Shown: one piece after another, positions 46,237-55,800 of the stretch | Layout: each line of letters begins with the position of its first letter | Numbering within the stretch: the first letter of the stretch is position 1 | Assembly: GCF_000938305.1 (NCBI RefSeq) | Contig: NZ_JYMT01000003.1 | Location: 124,001 to 188,000 of the forward strand | Length of the DNA stretch: 64,000 nucleotides | DNA from: Bradyrhizobium sp. LTSP885 | GTDB lineage: Bacteria; Pseudomonadota; Alphaproteobacteria; Rhizobiales; Xanthobacteraceae | Reading direction: 5' to 3' | Notes under the pieces: model-generated | What the model was told of the DNA's origin: nothing | The model's input: the letters and a program-made list of their open reading frames with translations, nothing else | The model's database searches: none | Made by a program: the position numbers and the translations under genes

Positions 46237-48131
46237 CAACCTCCAATATCAAATTCCGTCCCGGATCAAAGGAAGCGCCGACCGAGCCGTTCAAGCGCTC
46301 GGTCTCCGCGTGCCTGAAGGCGATCGCGAAGAAGCCTGAGCTCGAAGTCACCTTCGCCGCCGAGCGGCCGGGCCTCGCGCCCGGCAAGGCGCGGTTGCCG
46401 GAGCCGGCGCGCAAGATGACGAAGCGCGATGCCGCGATCGTGCGCGGTCACGCCGATTCGATCGCGCTGAAGATCGCCTGCCACGATCCGAAGGTGCATC
46501 GCAAGCTGATGCCCGGCAATCCGCAGGCCCGCGGCGTGTTCGAGGCGGTCGAGCAGGCGCGCGTCGAGGCGCTCGGTTCGCGGCGGATGGCGGGCGTTGC
46601 CAAGAACCTCACCGCGATGCTCGACGATCATTTCCACCGCGGCAAGTATGACGAGATCACCGACCGCGCCGACGCGCCGTTGTCGGATGCGTTGGCAATG
46701 CTGGTGCGCGAGCGCCTCACCGGCATGGCGCCGCCTGCGGCTGCGAAGAAGATGGTCGATCTCTGGCGTCCGGCGCTGGAGGACAAGATCGGCACGCGGC
46801 TCGACAAGTTGAGCCGCTTTGCCGAAGACCAGGCCAAATTCGGCGACCTCGTGCATGATTTGCTGTCGGCGCTCGACCTCGGCGACGACCGCAACATGGA
46901 CAGCGACGATGACGACGACCAGGACGAGAACCAGGACGGCGAGAACGATCAGTCCGGCGCCGAGGGCTCGCCCGATTCCGATGCCGCGCAGGAGATGAGC
47001 GCCGACCAGGCGCAGGCGACGGCCGACGAGATGAGCGAAAGCGCGATGGAAAGCGCGCAGGCCTCCACCAGCGACACCTTCGACGACGGCGAACTCGGCG
47101 ACGACGAAACGCCGGGGGAAGCGACGCGGCCGAATTCGCGCGGCGCCAACGAGCCGCGCGGGCCGGAATATCACGCCTTCGCGCCGAAGTTCGACGAGGT
47201 GATCGCAGCCGAGGATCTCTGCGATCATGATGAGCTCGAGCGGCTGCGTTCCTATCTCGACAAGCAGCTCGCGCATCTGCAGGGTATCGTGGCGCGGCTC
47301 GCCAACCGCCTGCAGCGCCGCCTGATGGCGCAGCAGAATCGCGCCTGGGAGTTCGACCTCGAAGAGGGCATCCTGGATCCGGCGCGGCTGTCGCGCGTGG
47401 TCACCGATCCCCACCATCCGTTGTCCTTCATGCATGAGAAGGAGGCAACGTTCCGCGACACCGTGGTGACTTTGCTGCTGGATAATTCCGGCTCGATGCG
47501 TGGCCGCCCGATCACGGTCGCCGCTACCTGCGCCGACATCTTGGCGCGTACGCTGGAGCGTTGCGGCGTCAAGGTCGAGATTCTGGGCTTCACCACCCGC
47601 GCCTGGAAGGGCGGGCAGTCGCGCGAGGCGTGGCTTGCCGCCGGCAAGCCGGCCAATCCCGGCCGCCTCAACGATCTCCGCCACATCATCTACAAATCCG
47701 CCGATGCCCCCTGGCGTCGCGCGCGCAAGAACCTCGGCCTGATGATGCGCGAGGGGCTGCTGAAGGAAAACATCGATGGCGAGGCGCTGGACTGGGCGCA
47801 CAAGCGCCTGCTCGGGCGTTCCGAGCAGCGCAAGATCCTGATGATGATTTCCGACGGCGCGCCGGTCGACGATTCCACGTTGTCGGTCAATCCCGGCAAT
47901 TACCTCGAGCGGCACCTGCGCCACATCATCGAGGAGATCGAGACCCGCTCGCCGGTCGAGCTGATCGCGATCGGCATCGGTCACGACGTCACTCGCTATT
48001 ATCGTCGCGCCGTCACGATCGTGGACGCCGAAGAACTCGGCGGCGCCATCACAGAAAAGCTCGCCGAATTGTTCAGCGAGACCAGCGGGGCCGCGCCTGC
48101 ACAGGGCTCCCGGCGCCGGCTCCACTCGTGA
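46233..48131 (+). CDS. cobT: Aerobic cobaltochelatase subunit CobT
   Basis: 632 aa. After an N-terminal ~220-residue helical part there is an acidic linker ([19 protein letters not shown]), then a von Willebrand factor A domain with MIDAS motif [10 protein letters not shown] (about residue 413). The pattern is that of CobT, the partner of CobS in the chelatase. It overlaps the GNAT gene by four bases. It acts in the cytoplasm and needs Mg2+ through its MIDAS site. Confidence 0.95.
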   Translation: MTTSNIKFRPGSKEAPTEPFKRSVSACLKAIAKKPELEVTFAAERPGLAPGKARLPEPARKMTKRDAAIVRGHADSIALKIACHDPKVHRKLMPGNPQARGVFEAVEQARVEALGSRRMAGVAKNLTAMLDDHFHRGKYDEITDRADAPLSDALAMLVRERLTGMAPPAAAKKMVDLWRPALEDKIGTRLDKLSRFAEDQAKFGDLVHDLLSALDLGDDRNMDSDDDDDQDENQDGENDQSGAEGSPDSDAAQEMSADQAQATADEMSESAMESAQASTSDTFDDGELGDDETPGEATRPNSRGANEPRGPEYHAFAPKFDEVIAAEDLCDHDELERLRSYLDKQLAHLQGIVARLANRLQRRLMAQQNRAWEFDLEEGILDPARLSRVVTDPHHPLSFMHEKEATFRDTVVTLLLDNSGSMRGRPITVAATCADILARTLERCGVKVEILGFTTRAWKGGQSREAWLAAGKPANPGRLNDLRHIIYKSADAPWRRARKNLGLMMREGLLKENIDGEALDWAHKRLLGRSEQRKILMMISDGAPVDDSTLSVNPGNYLERHLRHIIEEIETRSPVELIAIGIGHDVTRYYRRAVTIVDAEELGGAITEKLAELFSETSGAAPAQGSRRRLHS

Positions 48132-48134
48132 GAC

Positions 48135-49238
48135 ATGCGCTCAACTCCTAGCCGCCGCCGCGTCCTGTGGGATGCGGCGGCGGCCCTTTCGGCCGCCGCG
48201 CTGCCGGATATTGCGTGGGCACAGAGCGCAACGCAGCCGCCGCCGAAGCCAGCCGCCAAACCCAGCCCATATTCCATCAACGAGCCTGTTTCGATTGAGG
48301 TCAAGGCGCGGCCGTTGCCGTCGTTCGATATCCGCGATCGTTCGCGGGTGCGGTTCGGTTCGCTGGAATATCGCAGCGGTCTGATCCTGACCTCGCCGTT
48401 CTCCGCGTTCGGCGGCCTGTCGGCGCTGCGGCTCGATGCCAAGGGCGAACGCTTCATTTCGCTCAGCGACAAGGGGACGTGGTTCACCGGCCGCATCGTT
48501 TATCGCGGCCGCGAGATGACCGGGCTCGACGATGTCGAAGCCGCGCCGCTGCTCGGGCCCGACGGCAAACCGATCATCACGCGCGGCTGGTACGATTCCG
48601 AATCGCTCGCGCTCGATGGCTCGATCGCCTATGTCGGACTCGAGCGCGTCAACCAGGTGCTACGATACGATTTCGCCAAGGGCTTCACGCGCGCATCCGG
48701 CGAGGTCGTGCCGCTGCCGCCGGCAGCGCGCAAACTTCCCTCCAACAAGGGGCTCGAGGCGCTGGTCTTCGTGCCCAAGGAATCGTCCAAGGAATCGCCC
48801 AAAGGGCTGCCGCTTGCGGGCACGCTGATCGCGATGTCCGAGCGCGGGCTCGATGCCAACGGCAATCTCATCGCCTTCCTGGTCGGCGGCAAGACGCCCG
48901 GCCAGTTCAGCGTGCGCCGCACCGAAAATTTCGACATCAGCGACGCCGTGCTGCTGCCGTCGGGCGATCTGTTGATCCTGGAGCGGAAATTCTCCTGGCT
49001 CGGCGGCATTGGCATCCGCATTCGCCGTCTCACGCTGTCCGAGATCGCGCCCGGTGCCGTCGTCGACGGTCCTGATATCTTCAATGCCGATCTCAGCAAC
49101 GAGATCGACAACATGGAAGGCATCGACGCCCATGTCACGGAGCAGGGCGAAACCGTGTTGACCATGGTCTCCGACGACAATTTCTCCCTGATCCAGCGCA
49201 ATCTGCTGCTGCAGTTCACGCTGGTGGAGCGAGGTTAG
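48135..49238 (+). CDS. Esterase-like activity of phytase family protein (COG4246)
   Basis: 367 aa. The N-terminus STPSRRRVLWDAAAALSAAA is a probable twin-arginine signal. The body is a beta-propeller-like domain: FGGLSALRLDAKGERFISLS, DGSIAYVGLERVNQVLRYDF and NEIDNMEGIDAHVTEQGETV. Proteins of this family are periplasmic phosphatases or phytases; the substrate is unknown. It begins 3 bases after cobT and may be read from the same transcript, although a functional link is unclear. Confidence 0.85.
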   Translation: MRSTPSRRRVLWDAAAALSAAALPDIAWAQSATQPPPKPAAKPSPYSINEPVSIEVKARPLPSFDIRDRSRVRFGSLEYRSGLILTSPFSAFGGLSALRLDAKGERFISLSDKGTWFTGRIVYRGREMTGLDDVEAAPLLGPDGKPIITRGWYDSESLALDGSIAYVGLERVNQVLRYDFAKGFTRASGEVVPLPPAARKLPSNKGLEALVFVPKESSKESPKGLPLAGTLIAMSERGLDANGNLIAFLVGGKTPGQFSVRRTENFDISDAVLLPSGDLLILERKFSWLGGIGIRIRRLTLSEIAPGAVVDGPDIFNADLSNEIDNMEGIDAHVTEQGETVLTMVSDDNFSLIQRNLLLQFTLVERG

Positions 49239-49360
49239 GGCGGGGGCGCCGTTACCGCATTGCTGACCTGCGTCCCGGCCGCTCCGGCGGGCGGTTGGTG
49301 ATCGCACGCACCGCCTCTATGTTGTCAGCACCCTTTCATTAAGGTCCGGATATTCCCCGC

Positions 49361-50473
49361 ATGAGCACCCTGTTCTCCCCGATCGAGCTGCGCGGCCTGA
49401 AACTTGCCAACCGCATCACGGTCTCGCCGATGTGCCAGTATTCGGCCGTCGACGGTTCGGCCACTGACTGGCACTTCACCCACATCAACATGCTGGCGCT
49501 GTCGGGCGCCGCGATGTTCTGCATCGAGGCCACCCATGTCGAGGACATCGGGCGCATCACACCGGGCTGCCTCGGTCTCTACAGCGACGCCAATGAGGCG
49601 GCGCTGAAGCCGATCCTGGCCTCGGTGCGCAAGCATTCGAAGGCGGCGGTCGCGATGCAACTCGCCCATGCCGGCCGCAAGGCGTCGAGCCAGCGTCCCT
49701 GGGAGGGCGGGCAATTGATCCCGGTCGCGCAAGGCGGCTGGCAGACGGTGGCGCCATCGGCCGTGCCGCACAAGGACGGCGAGGCGTCGCCGCTGGCGCT
49801 TGATGACGCCGGACTGAAGCGGATCCGCGATGAATTTGTCGCTGCTGCGAAGCGCGCCGATCGGCTCGGCATCGATGCGCTCGAGCTGCACAGCGCGCAC
49901 GGATATCTCTTGCACCAGTTCCTGTCGCCGATCGCGAACAAGCGCACCGATCAATATGGCGGCTCGCTGACGAACCGCATGCGCTATCCGCTGGAAGTGT
50001 TCGACGCGGTGCGCGCCGCGTTTCCGGACCGCAAGCCGGTCGGCGTGCGGGTCTCGGCGACCGATTGGGTCGAAGGCGGCTGGGACGTCGCGCAGACCAT
50101 CGAATACAGCAAGGAATTGAAGAAGCGCGGTGTCGACTGGATGGACGTCTCCTCCGGCGGCGTCTCGCCGCTGCAGAAGATCCCGCTCGGCCCGGGCTAC
50201 CAGGTGCCGGCGGCACAGGCGGTGAGGGAGGCGACCGGTGTCACCACGATGGCGGTCGGCCTGATCACGGAAGCCAAGCAGGCGGAAGAGATCGTTGCTT
50301 CGGGCAAGGCCGACATGGTCGCGCTCGCCCGTGGCCTGCTTTACGACCCGCGTTGGGGCTGGCACGCCGCCGCCACGCTCGGCGGCGAGGTGACGGCGCC
50401 GCCGCAATATTGGCGCTCGCAGCCGTCGACGCAGAAGGCGTTGTTCGGCACGACAACGTTCGGGGCGAGGTAA
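49361..50473 (+). CDS. NADH:flavin oxidoreductase, YqjM-class Old Yellow Enzyme
   Basis: 370-aa FMN ene-reductase. The YqjM-type pair C25/Y27 (PMCQYSA) marks the thermophilic-like class; MQLAHAGRKAS and ELHSAHGYLLHQFLSPIANK are the substrate and flavin loops. It reduces activated C=C bonds with NADPH. It lies about 27 bases before the LLM oxidoreductase gene, so both may form a small flavoenzyme operon. Natural substrate unknown. Confidence 0.92.
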   Translation: MSTLFSPIELRGLKLANRITVSPMCQYSAVDGSATDWHFTHINMLALSGAAMFCIEATHVEDIGRITPGCLGLYSDANEAALKPILASVRKHSKAAVAMQLAHAGRKASSQRPWEGGQLIPVAQGGWQTVAPSAVPHKDGEASPLALDDAGLKRIRDEFVAAAKRADRLGIDALELHSAHGYLLHQFLSPIANKRTDQYGGSLTNRMRYPLEVFDAVRAAFPDRKPVGVRVSATDWVEGGWDVAQTIEYSKELKKRGVDWMDVSSGGVSPLQKIPLGPGYQVPAAQAVREATGVTTMAVGLITEAKQAEEIVASGKADMVALARGLLYDPRWGWHAAATLGGEVTAPPQYWRSQPSTQKALFGTTTFGAR

Positions 50474-50500
50474 GTTCAATACGAGACAAGAGGAATCCTG

Positions 50501-51592
50501 ATGGAACTCGGATACTTCGCGATGCCTTCGCATCCGCCGGAGTGCGGATTGAAGGAGGGCCACGACTGGGACCTTCAGGTGCTGCGGTGGCTGGACGAAC
50601 TCGGCTATCAGGAAGCCTGGATCGGTGAGCACCACACCGCGCCCTGGGAGCCGCATCCGTCGCCCGACCTGTTGATCGCGCAGGCGCTACTGCAAACAAA
50701 AAATATCCGCATCGGGCCGGGCGGTTTCCTGCTGCCGTATCATCATCCTGCCGAGCTCGCCAACCGTGTCGCGATGCTGGATCACCTCTCCGAGGGCCGG
50801 CTCAATTTCGGCGTCGCGGCGAGCGGCCTGCCGAGCGACTGGGCGATGTTCAACGTCGACGGCATGTCGGGCCAAAACCGTGACATGACGCGCGAAGCGC
50901 TCGAGATCATCCTGAAGATGTGGGCCGAGCCGGGCCCGTGGACCCACAGGGGCAAGTTCTGGACGGTGACCAAGCCGGACACGATGTTCGATTTCCTGAA
51001 ACCGCACATCAAGCCGAAGCAGGCGCCGCATCCGCCGATTGCCGTCGCGGGACTATCGAAGAACTCCGACACGCTGAAGCTTGCCGGTGAGCGCGGCTTC
51101 ATCCCGATGAGCCTCAATCTCAATCCCGCCTATGTCGGCAGCCACTGGGACTCGGTCGAGGCCGGTGCCGCCAAGACCGGCCGCAAGCCGAGCCGCAAGG
51201 ACTGGCGGATGGTGCGTGAGGTGTTCGTCGCCGACACCGATGAGGAGGCCTGGAAGCTGTCGACCGGCGACATGATGGGCCGGATGATGGGCGAGTATTT
51301 CCTGCCTCTGCTCGGGCACTTCGGCTTCAAGGATTATTTGAAAGCGTCACCCGACGTGGCCGACAGCGACGTCACGGTCGAATATTGCGCCCGCAACAAC
51401 TGGATCGTCGGCTCGCCGGCAACCGTCACCGAGAAGATCGAGAAGATCTATCACGAGGTCGGCGGCTTCGGTGTGCTCTTGGTGTTCGGCTTCGACTACA
51501 AGCACAGGCCCGAGGCGTGGCACAATTCGCTGCGGCTGTTGAAGCAGGACGTACTGCCGCGGCTGAAGCATCTCGACGCCGCGATCGCCTAG
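50501..51592 (+). CDS. LLM-class flavin-dependent oxidoreductase
   Basis: 363 aa, luciferase-like monooxygenase fold. GYQEAWIGEHHTAPWEPHPS and IRIGPGGFLLPYHHPAELAN are early motifs, and EGRLNFGVAASGLPSDWAMF follows. The limonene monooxygenase/alkanal-type subfamily is likely. It needs a separate flavin reductase, and the adjacent ene-reductase is not one. ATG 50501 follows AAGAGGAATCCTG. Confidence 0.9.
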   Translation: MELGYFAMPSHPPECGLKEGHDWDLQVLRWLDELGYQEAWIGEHHTAPWEPHPSPDLLIAQALLQTKNIRIGPGGFLLPYHHPAELANRVAMLDHLSEGRLNFGVAASGLPSDWAMFNVDGMSGQNRDMTREALEIILKMWAEPGPWTHRGKFWTVTKPDTMFDFLKPHIKPKQAPHPPIAVAGLSKNSDTLKLAGERGFIPMSLNLNPAYVGSHWDSVEAGAAKTGRKPSRKDWRMVREVFVADTDEEAWKLSTGDMMGRMMGEYFLPLLGHFGFKDYLKASPDVADSDVTVEYCARNNWIVGSPATVTEKIEKIYHEVGGFGVLLVFGFDYKHRPEAWHNSLRLLKQDVLPRLKHLDAAIA

Positions 51593-51682
51593 CCATAAAA
51601 GCGTGACGTGGTCGCGGGCATGTGAGATGGCGCGTCTTTCGCAACGCGGCGAAAAGGCCTAGCCTGATCTTCGGGGCGATCG

Positions 51683-52117
51683 ATGAGGGCACGGCGAATG
51701 CGGGCCCGCGCGCGGAAATTTGCTCACATCCTTGAACGTCTCGGCCTTGCCATGGCCGGCGCCGGGAGCGGCCTGTTCGTGGCCGTCCATGTCGGCTCGA
51801 GCGTATCGGCGCTGACCTCGCAGGCGTTCCTGCTCGTCATGATGCTTGGCGGCGCTGTCGGATTCTATCTCGGCATCGATACGCCGCAGCTGGCGTTTCA
51901 TCCGACCAACGGTGGCTCGACGCGCAAGATCGATGCGGCGGAGCTCCTCAGCGCGGTCGGCACTTTCCTCGCGACCCTGGTCGCCTTCTTCTCGGTCGGC
52001 GTGATCGTGCTGCGCAGCGAGCCCGACATTGGCTGGACCGCGGCGATCATGGTGGGCTGGGTACTTGGCATCGCCATGCAGATCGTGGCCGGCACGATCG
52101 CGCGGCTACGCGCCTGA
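51683..52117 (+). CDS. Small integral membrane protein, unknown
   Basis: 144 aa with four predicted membrane helices, e.g. LAMAGAGSGLFVAVHVGSSV, FLLVMMLGGAVGFYLGID, LVAFFSVGVIVLR and AIMVGWVLGIAMQIVAGTIA. The N-terminus is strongly basic (RARRMRARARKF). I do not recognise a family. Start 51683 is the first ATG after the upstream stop; the internal MRAR (51698) is an alternative. Confidence 0.7.
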   Translation: MRARRMRARARKFAHILERLGLAMAGAGSGLFVAVHVGSSVSALTSQAFLLVMMLGGAVGFYLGIDTPQLAFHPTNGGSTRKIDAAELLSAVGTFLATLVAFFSVGVIVLRSEPDIGWTAAIMVGWVLGIAMQIVAGTIARLRA

Positions 52118-52216
52118 GTTTCGATAATTGATAGTGATTTCAATAATTTAAATGGAGTGTGGCCGCGAGAGAGCTCGATCGGCGCAAGATTCCCTGCCAC
52201 TCCATGCAGAATTACC

Positions 52217-52262
52217 TTGAGCGCCGCTCATTCTTGCTCTATAACTTGAGCGTTGCTCAAGT
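52217..52262 (+). promoter_or_regulatory. Promoter with two TetR-type operators
   Basis: TTGAGC (52217-52222) and TATAAC (52240-52245) lie 17 bases apart, a good sigma-70-like promoter. Two related dyads surround the -10: TTGAGCGCCGCTCA (52217-52230), which includes the -35, and the perfect ACTTGAGCGTTGCTCAAGT (52244-52262). Their centres are 29 bases apart. The gene that follows has AGGAGG before its ATG. A repressor binding both sites would block the promoter. Confidence 0.7.
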
Positions 52263-52282
52263 TGGCATAGGAGGCCACGCTC

Positions 52283-52540
52283 ATGCAGACCCTAGCACTT
52301 CAACTGACCACCACCTTCGTTGATGACGCGATTGCGTTCGTGACGGACATCGGCCGCAGCATCGTCGAGCTCGCGACCGCGCCGATCGAGCGCATCGCAC
52401 GGGCCTGCGACGTCGCAGGTGTGCTGGAGCAGCGGCGCGCGAACATAAGCGCGCCGCGTCCGGTTCCGCATATCGGCCGCCGTCGCAATCTGCGCAACGG
52501 CTGGTTCTCGCTGTTCGGTGGCCTGAGCGAGCTGACCTGA
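52283..52540 (+). CDS. 85-aa protein of unknown function
   Basis: Start ATG 52283 has a strong AGGAGG eight bases upstream and follows the promoter at 52217-52262. It begins LALQLTTTFVDDAIAFVTD; the middle has an amphipathic IERIARACDVAGVLEQRRA helix and the tail is Arg-rich then FSLFGGLSEL. No family recognised. It may be the regulated small gene of the TTGAGC operators, possibly together with the large phospholipid-remodelling gene 300 bases further on. Confidence 0.65.
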   Translation: MQTLALQLTTTFVDDAIAFVTDIGRSIVELATAPIERIARACDVAGVLEQRRANISAPRPVPHIGRRRNLRNGWFSLFGGLSELT

Positions 52541-52576
52541 GGTCAGGACGGCAGCGGTCATGCGCACGCCGAATTG

Positions 52577-52765
52577 TCACCAAATGCTCAACAAAGCACT
52601 CACCATGTCCCGCGCCAGCACCTCTCTGGATCGATCGACCGCGGCCCTGAGAAAGGTCTCGTACATTTCTGCCGGGCATGGTGGCGCCGCTCCGGCGCGC
52701 ACGATCAGCGCCGGATCGAACCGATACGCGACCAAGAAGACTAAAGGCTGCGGCATCTCTCTCAT
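52577..52765 (-). CDS. Possible 62-aa protein on the minus strand
   Basis: Reading MREMPQPLVFLVAYRFDP, then AEMYETFLRAAVDRSREVLA with GC-rich third positions, it looks more like protein than the competing frames. The stretch 52541-52840 otherwise lacks a plus-strand gene. It lacks a convincing ribosome-binding site, and a competing start (52772) has a better one but an implausible product. Treated as tentative. Confidence 0.3.
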   Translation of the reverse strand: MREMPQPLVFLVAYRFDPALIVRAGAAPPCPAEMYETFLRAAVDRSREVLARDMVSALLSIW

Positions 52766-52840
52766 TTCCCATCGCTCGTCCTCCGACACCCGAGATTGCA
52801 GATCCTTCGGGGCCGCACGCCCGAACACAAGGAAACGGTC

Positions 52841-55800
52841 ATGATCAAGGAATTGATGTCGTCCCGCCGCTTCGCGCCGCTGTTCTGGGCCCAGTTCTGC
52901 TCGGCGTTGAACGACAACGTGCTGAAGAATGCGCTGGTCATCATGCTGCTTTACGGCGCGACCGTCGAGCAGGGACCGACGCTGGTTCAACTCGCGGGCG
53001 CGATCTTCATCTTCCCGTTCTTCGTCCTGTCGGGACTCGGCGGCGAACTCGCCGACAAATACGTCAAATCCGTCGTGGCACGGCGCCTCAAGTTCTTCGA
53101 GATCTTCGCCGCAGGCTTTGCAGCCGCGGGCTTCTTCGCACATTCGATCCCGCTCCTGTTCATCGCGCTGGCGCTGTTCGGCATCGTTGCGGCCCTGTTC
53201 GGTCCGGTGAAATACGCCATGCTGCCCGACCAGCTCTCGGTTCCCGAACTCGCGACCGGCAACGCGCTGGTCGAAGGCGCGACCTTCATGGCGATCCTGA
53301 TCGGCACCATTGCCGGCGGCCTGTTCGTCGCGGGGGCGAGCCACATGGGCTGGATCTGCGCCGCCGTGATCGGCCTGGCGTTGCTGTCCTGGGGCTTTGC
53401 GTCGCGCATTCCGGTGACGCAGCCGTCGGCGCCCGATCTGCCGATCACCAAAAATCCCTGGACCTCGACCGTGCGTCTGTTGAAGGCGCTCCATGCCGAA
53501 CCGCGGCTGTGGGACGGCATGATTATCGTGTCCTGGTTCTGGATGGTCGGCGCGATCGTGCTGGGGCTGCTGCCCCCGCTGGTCAAGGATGGCGTTGGCG
53601 GCACCGAGGATGTGGTCCCGCTCTGCCTTGCGGTCTTTGCCATCGGCATCGCCGTCGGCTCGCTGTTCGCCGCGCAACTCAGCCATATCAGACCCAATAT
53701 CGCGCTGGTGCCGATCGGCGCCATCGTGATGGGCCTCGTCGGCCTCGATCTCGCCTGGGCGATCGGCCACACCTCGCTCGGCCATGACGTCACCGCGGCC
53801 GCGTTCGCGACGTCGTTCGGCGGCGTTCGCATGCTCATCGACTTCTTCCTGTTTGCCTTCGGCGGCGGCCTGTTCGTGGTGCCGTCCTTTGCCGCGGTAC
53901 AGGCCTGGACTCAGCCTTCCGAGCGCGCCCGGATCATCGCCGCCGGCAATATCCTGCAGGCGGGATTCATGGTCGCCGGCGCGCTGTTCGTCGCGCTGCT
54001 GCAGGCCGCGGGACTGCCGATCGCCTGGATCTTCTTCGGCCTTGCGATCGCGAGCTTCGGCACCGTCTGGTTCGTGCTGAGCAAATGGGGCAAGGAGGGC
54101 GTGCGTGATTTCGGCGCGCTGCTGTTCCGGGCGCTGTTCCGCCTCGAGGTGCGCGGCATGGAGAATTTGCCGCCCGCAGGCACGCGCATGCTGATCGCGC
54201 CGAACCATGTCAGCCTGGTCGATGGTCCGCTGCTGCACGCCATGCTGCCGATCGACGCGAGCTTCGCGGTTGATACCGGCATCTCGAAGGCGTGGTGGGC
54301 CAAGCCGTTCCTGAAAATGATCAAGCACTACACGATGGACCCGACCAAGCCGTTGGCCGCGCGCGACCTGATCAAGCTGGTTTCCGCCGGCGAGCCGGTG
54401 GTGATCTTTCCGGAAGGGCGCATTACCGTCTCCGGTTCGCTGATGAAGGTCTATGACGGCACCGCGATGATCGCCGACAAGGCCGACGCCGTCGTCGTGC
54501 CGGTCCGTATCGAGGGCGCGCAGCGCTCGCATCTCAGCTACCTGAAGAATGGCGAGATCAAGCGCTCCTGGTTTCCCAAGGTGACGATCTCGATCCTGCC
54601 GCCAGTGAAATTGCCGATCGACCAGGCGCTGAAGGGCAAGGCCCGCCGCAACGCCGCCGGCGCAGCACTTCAGGACGTCATGATCGACGCCATGGTCAAG
54701 AACGCGATGCTCGACCAGACGCTGTTCGACGGCCTCGGCCACGCCTATCGCGACCGCGACACCGGAAAACCGATCATCGAGGACGCGCTTGGCACCAAGC
54801 TGACCTATCGCAAGCTGATCCTCGGCGCGCAGGTCCTGAGCCGCAAGCTCGAGCAGGGCACCTCTGTCGGTGAGAACATCGGCGTGCTGTTGCCGAACTC
54901 GGCCGGCGTTGCCGTCGTGTTCATGGCGCTGCAGACCATCGGTCGCGTGCCGGCGATGCTCAATTTCTCGGCCGGTCCGGTCAACGTGCTGTCGGCGATG
55001 AAGGCGGCGCAGGTCAAGACCGTGCTGACCTCGAAGGCGTTCATCGAGAAGGGCAAGCTCGACAAGCTGATGACGGCTATCGCCGAGCAGGCGCGTGTCG
55101 TCTATCTCGAGGACGTGCGCACCGGCATCAGCCTCGCCGACAAGATCGCTGGCTTCCGCGCCGGCATCGCGCCGCGCGTCTCCCGCAAGGCTGATGATCC
55201 GGCCGTCATCCTGTTCACTTCGGGCTCGGAGGGCACGCCGAAGGGCGTCGTGCTCTCCCATCGCAACATCCTCGCCAACGCGGCGCAGGCATTCGCACGG
55301 GTCGACGCCAATGCCAACGACAAGGTGTTCAACGTCCTGCCGGTGTTCCACTCGTTTGGCCTGACCGGCGGCATGATGATGCCGCTGCTCGGCGGCATCC
55401 CGATCTTCATGTATCCGTCGCCGCTGCATTACCGGATCGTGCCCGAGCTGATCTATCAGACCGGATCGACCATCCTGTTCGGCACCGACACCTTCCTCAC
55501 CGGCTACGCCCGCTCGGCGCACGCCTATGATTTCCGTACGCTGCGGCTCGTCATTGCCGGCGCGGAAGCGGTCAAGGAGCGCACCCGGCAGATCTACATG
55601 GAGCGCTACGGCATCCGCATCCTCGAAGGCTACGGCGTCACCGAGACCGCGCCGGTGCTGGCGATGAACACGACGATGGCGAACCGCCAGGGTACCGTCG
55701 GCCGGATCTCGCCGCTGATGGAATACCGCCTCGATCCGGTCCCCGGCATCGAGGAAGGCGGGCGCCTCTCGGTGCGTGGGCCCAACGTCATGCTCGGATA

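Noticed and set aside
46266..48125. 619-codon minus-strand frame opposite cobT
   Set aside because: A shadow of cobT, whose VWA domain and acidic linker are clearly on the plus strand.
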